Assembly (NCBI GenBank): GCA_020249415.1
Contig: JADCFR010000272.1
Span: 1 to 10,010, forward strand
Source: Roseomonas sp.
GTDB lineage: Bacteria > Pseudomonadota > Alphaproteobacteria > Acetobacterales > Acetobacteraceae
DNA: 10,010 nucleotides
Reading direction: 5' to 3'
Below are positions 6,439 through 10,010 of this stretch, in pieces (the first letter of the stretch is position 1; each line of letters begins with the position of its first letter). A program made the translations under genes and the position numbers. The notes beneath the pieces were generated by a model. That model saw nothing but the letters and a program-made list of their open reading frames with translations. It searched no databases and was not told the DNA's origin.

Positions 6439-6744
6439 ATGGAAACCATGACGCGGGCCAATCTGGCCGAGGCGATCTATGCTGAGGTCGGGCTTTCACG
6501 CAATGAAAGCGCCGATCTGTTGGAATCGGTACTGGAGCGGATTTCTGCGGTGCTGGAATCGGGTGAATCGGTGAAGATATCCTCCTTCGGGACCTTCCTG
6601 GTGCGCCAGAAGGGCCAGCGCATTGGCCGCAACCCGAAGACCGGCGTTGAAGTGCCGATCCTGCCGCGCAAGGTGCTATCCTTCCGCCCGTCGCAGGTAT
6701 TGAAGGCGCGGATCAACAATGAAGAAGTGGAAGACGAAGCATGA
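6439..6744 (+). CDS. ihfA: Integration host factor subunit alpha
   Basis: IHF-alpha pairs with IHF-beta to bind and sharply bend DNA, shaping the nucleoid and serving promoters, replication and recombination. The 101-residue product has the HU/IHF layout: N-terminal helices with '[20 protein letters not shown]' (5-24), the '[15 protein letters not shown]' strand region (42-56), and the beta-arm '[27 protein letters not shown]' (63-89). The arm carries the intercalating Pro66. It matches the alpha rather than the beta subunit or HU ('GRNPKTG' and 'FRPSQ.LK'). ATG 6439 is preceded by a G-rich stretch; ATG 6448 is an alternative. The acidic tail (EEVEDEA) overlaps the merR start by four bases (ATGA), so coupling is expected. 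Confidence 0.95.
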   Translation: METMTRANLAEAIYAEVGLSRNESADLLESVLERISAVLESGESVKISSFGTFLVRQKGQRIGRNPKTGVEVPILPRKVLSFRPSQVLKARINNEEVEDEA

Positions 6745-7160
6745 GCGAGGCTGATGATGCGGATGACAAGGGGCGCCCGCGCAAGGCGCCGAGTGCCTTT
6801 CGCACCATCAGTGAAGTCGCCGATGATTTGAATATTCCGCAGCATGTCTTGCGTTTTTGGGAAAGCAAATTCCCGCAGCTGAAGCCGCTGAAGCGTGGTG
6901 GTGGGCGGCGCTATTATCGGCCAGAGGATATTGCGCTGCTGAAGCGCGTTGGCGATCTGCTCTATAACCAGGGCTATACCATCAAGGGGGTGCAGCGGCT
7001 GCTGCGCGACGGGACGGATGAAGGCCCAGGCCCCGTGGCGCTGGAATTGCCTTTGGGCGATCCGCCGCCCGCCGCCGATGCATCCGAGGGCTTGGCGCTG
7101 AAGGTCGCTTTGGCTGAGCTTGAGGATATTGCGCGCGCCTTGCATCGGTTGGCGGCTTAG
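6741..7160 (+). CDS. MerR family transcriptional regulator
   Basis: The 139-residue product has a charged N-terminal extension (1-19) and then a MerR winged helix-turn-helix (about 20-90). The HTH contains '[21 protein letters not shown]' (21-41), the wing '[17 protein letters not shown]' (48-64), and the third helix region '[16 protein letters not shown]' (73-88). A proline-rich linker follows, then a short helix '[20 protein letters not shown]' (118-137), probably for dimerisation. There is no effector domain and no metal-binding cysteine, so it is not a metal sensor of the classic MerR type. This protein family is commonly found downstream of ihfA in alphaproteobacteria. The target is unknown. 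It starts within the ihfA stop (ATGA). The convergent DUF1810 gene ends only 5 nt beyond its stop. Confidence 0.9.
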   Translation: MSEADDADDKGRPRKAPSAFRTISEVADDLNIPQHVLRFWESKFPQLKPLKRGGGRRYYRPEDIALLKRVGDLLYNQGYTIKGVQRLLRDGTDEGPGPVALELPLGDPPPAADASEGLALKVALAELEDIARALHRLAA

Positions 7161-7165
7161 GGTTC

Positions 7166-7675
7166 TTAGCGTCCTGACAGCAGCTCGAGCGTCAGCGGAT
7201 CCGGAATTCCTTCGAAGTACCGCGCGATTGCGTCGGAGAACACAGCGGGTTCGGCGCCGCACGCCGCGAAGAGCGTCATCGACGACCGAAATTTCAGATT
7301 ATCCGGGCTGCCGAAGATCTCGTGGACCGATCGGCCCTGAACCGCGTTCACCAGCTTCGTGCACTCGATCAGGCGAGGCCCTAGAACGGGATGGGCCATG
7401 TAGGCTTGCGCTTCGGCCAATGAGGCAATGCCGTAGCGTAGGGCGGTGGAGCTCCGCCCCAGGGCGCGCAGTTGCGGAAATACAAACCACATCCAGTGAC
7501 TCTGCTTCCGGCCAGCCTCGAGTTCGCGCCGGATTTGCGTCATCGCAGTGCCCTGTGCCACCACGAAGCGTTCAAGATCAAATGGGTCGTCCACAGCAGC
7601 GCAGCCTATACTGTGAGAAGTCTGGTTGAAAACCTCTAACATCCGACGCTGTGCAGGGCGAAGCCTTGGCGACAC
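7166..7675 (-). CDS. DUF1810 family protein
   Basis: The function is unknown. The 169-residue cytoplasmic protein carries the DUF1810 pattern: 'DPFDLERFVVAQ' (30-41), 'HWMWFVFPQLRALGRSS' (60-76), 'YGIASLAEAQAYMAHPVLGPRL' (81-102), then 'IFGSPDNLKFRSSMTLF' (120-136). The C-terminal 'DPLTLELL' also fits, so the domain looks complete. GTG 7675 is chosen because GGAAG lies 7 nt upstream. ATG 7642 is possible and still precedes the domain by about 18 residues. Compared with its neighbours the gene looks less GC-biased at third positions and uses CTA, GTA and CGA codons that the core genes mostly avoid. That is a by-eye impression. It sits antisense between merR and tRNA-Pro, which suggests later acquisition. 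Confidence 0.85.
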   Translation of the reverse strand: MSPRLRPAQRRMLEVFNQTSHSIGCAAVDDPFDLERFVVAQGTAMTQIRRELEAGRKQSHWMWFVFPQLRALGRSSTALRYGIASLAEAQAYMAHPVLGPRLIECTKLVNAVQGRSVHEIFGSPDNLKFRSSMTLFAACGAEPAVFSDAIARYFEGIPDPLTLELLSGR

Positions 7676-7682
7676 TGGTAAG

Positions 7683-7687
7683 CTTCC
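7683..7687 (-). promoter_or_regulatory. Ribosome binding site supporting the GTG start of the DUF1810 gene
   Basis: On the minus strand GGAAG stands 7 nt before GTG (7675-7673). The internal ATG at 7642 has no comparable motif, so the longer product is preferred. Confidence 0.5.
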
Positions 7688-7769
7688 ACGCCCAGCGGGC
7701 GCTACCTGAAGCCGGATTGTATCGCAAGGGGTGGCAAGGCTGAAATTCTGGTGCTAAGCAGCGCCAAGT

Positions 7770-7846
7770 CGGAGCGTAGCGCAGCCTGGTAGCGCATCAG
7801 TCTGGGGGACTGGGGGTCGTGGGGTCGAATCCCGCCGCTCCGACCA
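7770..7846 (+). tRNA. tRNA-Pro (anticodon GGG), CCA encoded
   Basis: A full cloverleaf can be drawn: acceptor CGGAGCG (7770-7776) with CGCTCCG (7836-7842), D-stem GCGC/GCGC (7779-7782 and 7792-7795), and anticodon stem TCAGT/ACTGG (7797-7801 and 7809-7813). The anticodon GGG is at 7804-7806 and the variable loop has 5 nt. The T-stem is GTGGG/CCCGC (7819-7823 and 7831-7835). Discriminator A7843 is followed by CCA (7844-7846). It reads CCC and CCU proline codons. One oddity: the T-loop is GTCGAAT, so position 54 is G (7824) instead of the almost universal T. It lies downstream of the ihfA-merR pair and is convergent with the small exported-protein gene. Confidence 0.95.
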
Positions 7847-7883
7847 TTTCTGAAAATTAAGTGTAAAGACTTGGTGCCTTCCC

Positions 7884-8366
7884 TCATCGCATCGGCCAAA
7901 GGCGTGACCAAAGCCCAGCCGTGCCCTCACGCAGCCCCGCCCAGCCTTGTTCAAACTGCGCGCTGCCCGCGGCCATCATTTCCTGTGCGGCTTCTGCCTG
8001 CCGCTGTGTGGCGGCCCAGGCTTCCTGCGCCACGCTTTCCGCCGCCCCGGCCAGATGCGGCGCCAGCGCCTCACCAAGCGCACAAGCGGCGCGCTGTTCC
8101 GCACTCGGCGGATTGCCCAGAACGGCGTCCGTCACGGCATCCCATGCGCGGCCAGAGCCCAGCAGCAGCGAAATCGCCACGCTGCCTGCCTGACCGATCA
8201 GGCAGCCATACCCCAGGCGAGCCTCCGGCACCGCGTGTTTCGGCAGCAGCGGCGCGCTTGTTGCCTCAGGCAGTTTCGGATTGGGTGGCGCGGCATCGGA
8301 AGCCCGCGCAGCCATGGGCGCGGCAAGCCAAGCCAGGATTGCAACCGTGACGGCAATTTTCCTCAT
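7884..8366 (-). CDS. Small exported protein of unknown function
   Basis: I do not recognise a family. The 160-residue product has a clear Sec signal peptide: MRKIAVTVAILAWLAAPMAA, with likely cleavage after about Ala22 (ARA/SD). A proline-rich stretch (about 27-47) follows, then a glycine/hydrophobic segment 'YGCLIGQAGSVAISLLLGSG' (53-72) that could be a membrane segment or a buried helix. The rest (about 88-155) is alanine-rich, helical and amphipathic. Two cysteines (55 and 95) could form a periplasmic disulfide. ATG 8366 overlaps the stop of the solute-binding-protein gene (ATGA), and GGGGAG/GAAG lies just upstream. The longer frame to 8483 is rejected because it runs inside the upstream gene and buries the signal peptide. 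Translation coupling suggests a role linked to that transporter component or to the periplasm generally. Confidence 0.72.
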   Translation of the reverse strand: MRKIAVTVAILAWLAAPMAARASDAAPPNPKLPEATSAPLLPKHAVPEARLGYGCLIGQAGSVAISLLLGSGRAWDAVTDAVLGNPPSAEQRAACALGEALAPHLAGAAESVAQEAWAATQRQAEAAQEMMAAGSAQFEQGWAGLREGTAGLWSRLWPMR

Positions 8367-9946
8367 GCGCGCTTCACTCCCCAGAACAAGGCCGGACCAC
8401 CTTTTACCACATCGCGAATGCTGCGCCGATAGGCTTGTGGCGGCAGCACCAGGCCAAGCGGGATGAAGGGCACTTCCTGCCAAACCACGCGCTGAATATC
8501 CTCCGCAATGCGTTTCTCGGCTGCCAGATCAGGCGCGGCAAACCAGGCATCGCGCAATTCCTCAAGCCGCGGCATGGTGGGCCAGCCGGACCAGGCATTG
8601 GCGCCATTGCCGCGAATGGGCATGTGGCTGCCGGGCACCGAAACATCCAGCCCTTCCCAGGTGGTGCAAAAGGCGCTCCAGCCGCCTTGATCCACCGGGC
8701 CGCGATTGGTGCGGCGCTGGATTTGCGTGCCCCAATCCATGGAAATGAAATCCACATTGAAGCCGATGCGCTTCATCACATCTGTGGCGACCACAGCCAG
8801 GTTCTGCAGTACAGGCAGGTCTGTGGCCGACATCATCACCACGCGTTCATTCCTGTAGCCCGAAGCCGCAAGGGCAGCGCGCGCTGCATCCAGGCTGCGC
8901 GGGCCGGTCAAGACCTCAAGCCCCGCTTCATTGGCAAGCGGCGTGCCGGGTGTGAAAACACCCGCCGGCACATGGGACAGGGCTTGATCGGTGCCGATGG
9001 CCGCATCCATGAAAACGCGCTGATCAATCGCCGGCAGCAAAGCGCGGCGCACCGCGACATTGTCAAAGGGCGGATGGAGGAAATTGAAGCGCAGCACGCC
9101 TAGATTGCCGGCGCTATTGATGCGGTCCACCACAATATCCCGATGGCGCCGCAATAGCGGCAGCAAATCCGCATGCGGTGTTTCCCACCAATCCGCTTCA
9201 TTGTTTTGCAGCGCTGCCGATGCGGTGGAAGGATCGGGCATGATGCGCCATTCGACACGATCAAAATGCACGGGCTTGCCGCCCGCCATGAAATCCGAAG
9301 CCTCCTGGCGTGTCTGATAGCCTTCGAAACGGTCATAGACCGCGATATCGCCGGACCGGAACAAATCCTGCCGGAAGCGGAACGGCCCGCTGCCGGTGAA
9401 ATCGCGAATTTGCTGAAAGGCATCGGTTTCCGCGACGCGTTCGGGCATGATGGCGCAAATGCTGGCCGAGGGTTTGCCGAGCGCCCAAGCCAAGCCCGCC
9501 CAAGGCTGCTTCAGGCGAATTTCAAAGCGGTTGTCATCCAGGGCGCGCATTTCATTCAGCAGCACGCCAAGCCTTTGGCCCAGCACATCGCGCTTTGACC
9601 AGCGCATGATGGAAGCAATGCAATCCTTCGCGCGCACCGGTTCATTGTCATGGAAACGCAGCCCCGGGCGGAGCGTCATGGTCCAGGTGAGGCCATCGGC
9701 AGAAACCTCATGCCCGGCCAGCATCTGATGTTTGGCCCGAAAATCGCCGCCCAGCCCGAATAGCGTATCATAGACCATCAGGCCGTGATTGCGGACGATC
9801 ACCGCCGTGCTCCAGACCGGGTCCATGCTGGATAGGTTGCTTTGCGGAATGAAGCGGAGTGTGCGCGCGGCGGTCTGCGCGGTGGCAAGGCTTGGTGCGG
9901 CGAGTGCGGCGCCTGAGGTAAGCATCAGGGAACGGCGGTGAAGCAT
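8363..9946 (-). CDS. ABC transporter substrate-binding protein, family 5 (dipeptide/oligopeptide type)
   Basis: This is a periplasmic solute-binding protein of the SBP_bac_5 family, whose members deliver peptides, opines, nickel or related ligands to an ABC permease. The 527-residue product has an export signal, MLHRRSLMLTSGAALAAPSLATAQ, with a twin-arginine-like HRRSLML. Family segments are 'DGLTWTMTLRPGLRFHDNEPV' (84-104), 'GSGPFRF' (186-192), 'LRFNFLHPPFDNVAVRRALLPAID' (285-308) and 'WQEVPFIPLG' near the C-terminus. ATG 9946 has AAAGGG about 7 nt upstream; the frame extends to 10006 but without a signal sequence. Its stop overlaps the start of a small exported-protein gene. No permease or ATPase gene follows on this side, so partners must lie beyond position 10010 or elsewhere. 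The ligand cannot be assigned. Confidence 0.92.
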   Translation of the reverse strand: MLHRRSLMLTSGAALAAPSLATAQTAARTLRFIPQSNLSSMDPVWSTAVIVRNHGLMVYDTLFGLGGDFRAKHQMLAGHEVSADGLTWTMTLRPGLRFHDNEPVRAKDCIASIMRWSKRDVLGQRLGVLLNEMRALDDNRFEIRLKQPWAGLAWALGKPSASICAIMPERVAETDAFQQIRDFTGSGPFRFRQDLFRSGDIAVYDRFEGYQTRQEASDFMAGGKPVHFDRVEWRIMPDPSTASAALQNNEADWWETPHADLLPLLRRHRDIVVDRINSAGNLGVLRFNFLHPPFDNVAVRRALLPAIDQRVFMDAAIGTDQALSHVPAGVFTPGTPLANEAGLEVLTGPRSLDAARAALAASGYRNERVVMMSATDLPVLQNLAVVATDVMKRIGFNVDFISMDWGTQIQRRTNRGPVDQGGWSAFCTTWEGLDVSVPGSHMPIRGNGANAWSGWPTMPRLEELRDAWFAAPDLAAEKRIAEDIQRVVWQEVPFIPLGLVLPPQAYRRSIRDVVKGGPALFWGVKRA

Positions 9947-10010
9947 GATGGGGCCCTTTGCTGGTGTGTCATCGTCCAGCATTGAGCAGTGTGGCCTTCC
10001 GGGCAAGCCC
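9947..10010. other. Leader of the solute-binding-protein gene, window edge
   Basis: These 64 bases lie upstream of the solute-binding-protein gene. Apart from its ribosome binding site I see no promoter pair, hairpin or other coding end. Confidence 0.4.

Noticed and set aside
5933..6499. 188-residue minus-strand open frame opposite fabH
   Set aside because: It is a shadow of fabH and the ihfA start, with no domain pattern and no ribosome binding site.
7820..7846. Integration attachment site at the tRNA-Pro 3' end
   Set aside because: No second copy of the tRNA 3' sequence and no integrase gene is visible in the window.
8435..9103. 222-residue plus-strand open frame opposite the solute-binding protein gene
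   Set aside because: It is antisense to a well-supported family 5 solute-binding protein. The translation shows no domain and a typical shadow composition.

Overview
The window reads as chromosomal DNA from a GC-rich alphaproteobacterium, most likely Rhodospirillales/Acetobacteraceae. That placement rests on the gene order bamE / CBP3-type chaperone / DUF177 / rpmF / plsX / fabH / ihfA / merR / tRNA-Pro and on the look of the proteins. It is inference, with no database search behind it. Nearly all the DNA is coding, and no transposase, CRISPR array, phage gene or rRNA is visible.

Left part (1-2135): the C-terminal end of a probable ketopantoate reductase-like protein (+). It meets tail to tail an M20 zinc carboxypeptidase (-), which is divergent from an Asp/Glu/hydantoin racemase-family gene (+). 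The peptidase and the racemase-like gene may form a small amino-acid-derivative catabolic pair. The racemase homologue lacks both cysteines expected for catalysis.

Centre (2166-7160): a housekeeping block. The BamE lipoprotein gene (-) is divergent from a compact + strand series: ubiquinol-cytochrome c chaperone, DUF177/YceD, rpmF (L32), plsX, fabH, ihfA and a MerR-family regulator. These genes overlap or lie close together (11-nt overlap, 14-nt gap, ATGA overlap). They link envelope assembly, respiratory complex III maturation, ribosome biogenesis, entry into phospholipid and fatty-acid synthesis, and nucleoid architecture. The 251-bp bamE/chaperone intergenic region holds two clear inverted repeats and a candidate bamE promoter.

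Right part (7166-10010): a DUF1810 gene (-) sits between merR and a tRNA-Pro(GGG). It looks foreign in style. The tRNA folds well but carries G instead of T at position 54. Next is a - strand pair: a family 5 ABC-transporter solute-binding protein, followed through an ATGA overlap by a small exported protein of unknown function. No permease or ATPase gene is in view.

I see no convincing new multi-gene system. The best leads are the cysteine-less racemase homologue, the nested hairpin in the chaperone leader, the tRNA variant, the DUF1810 insertion and the unknown exported protein coupled to the solute-binding protein.
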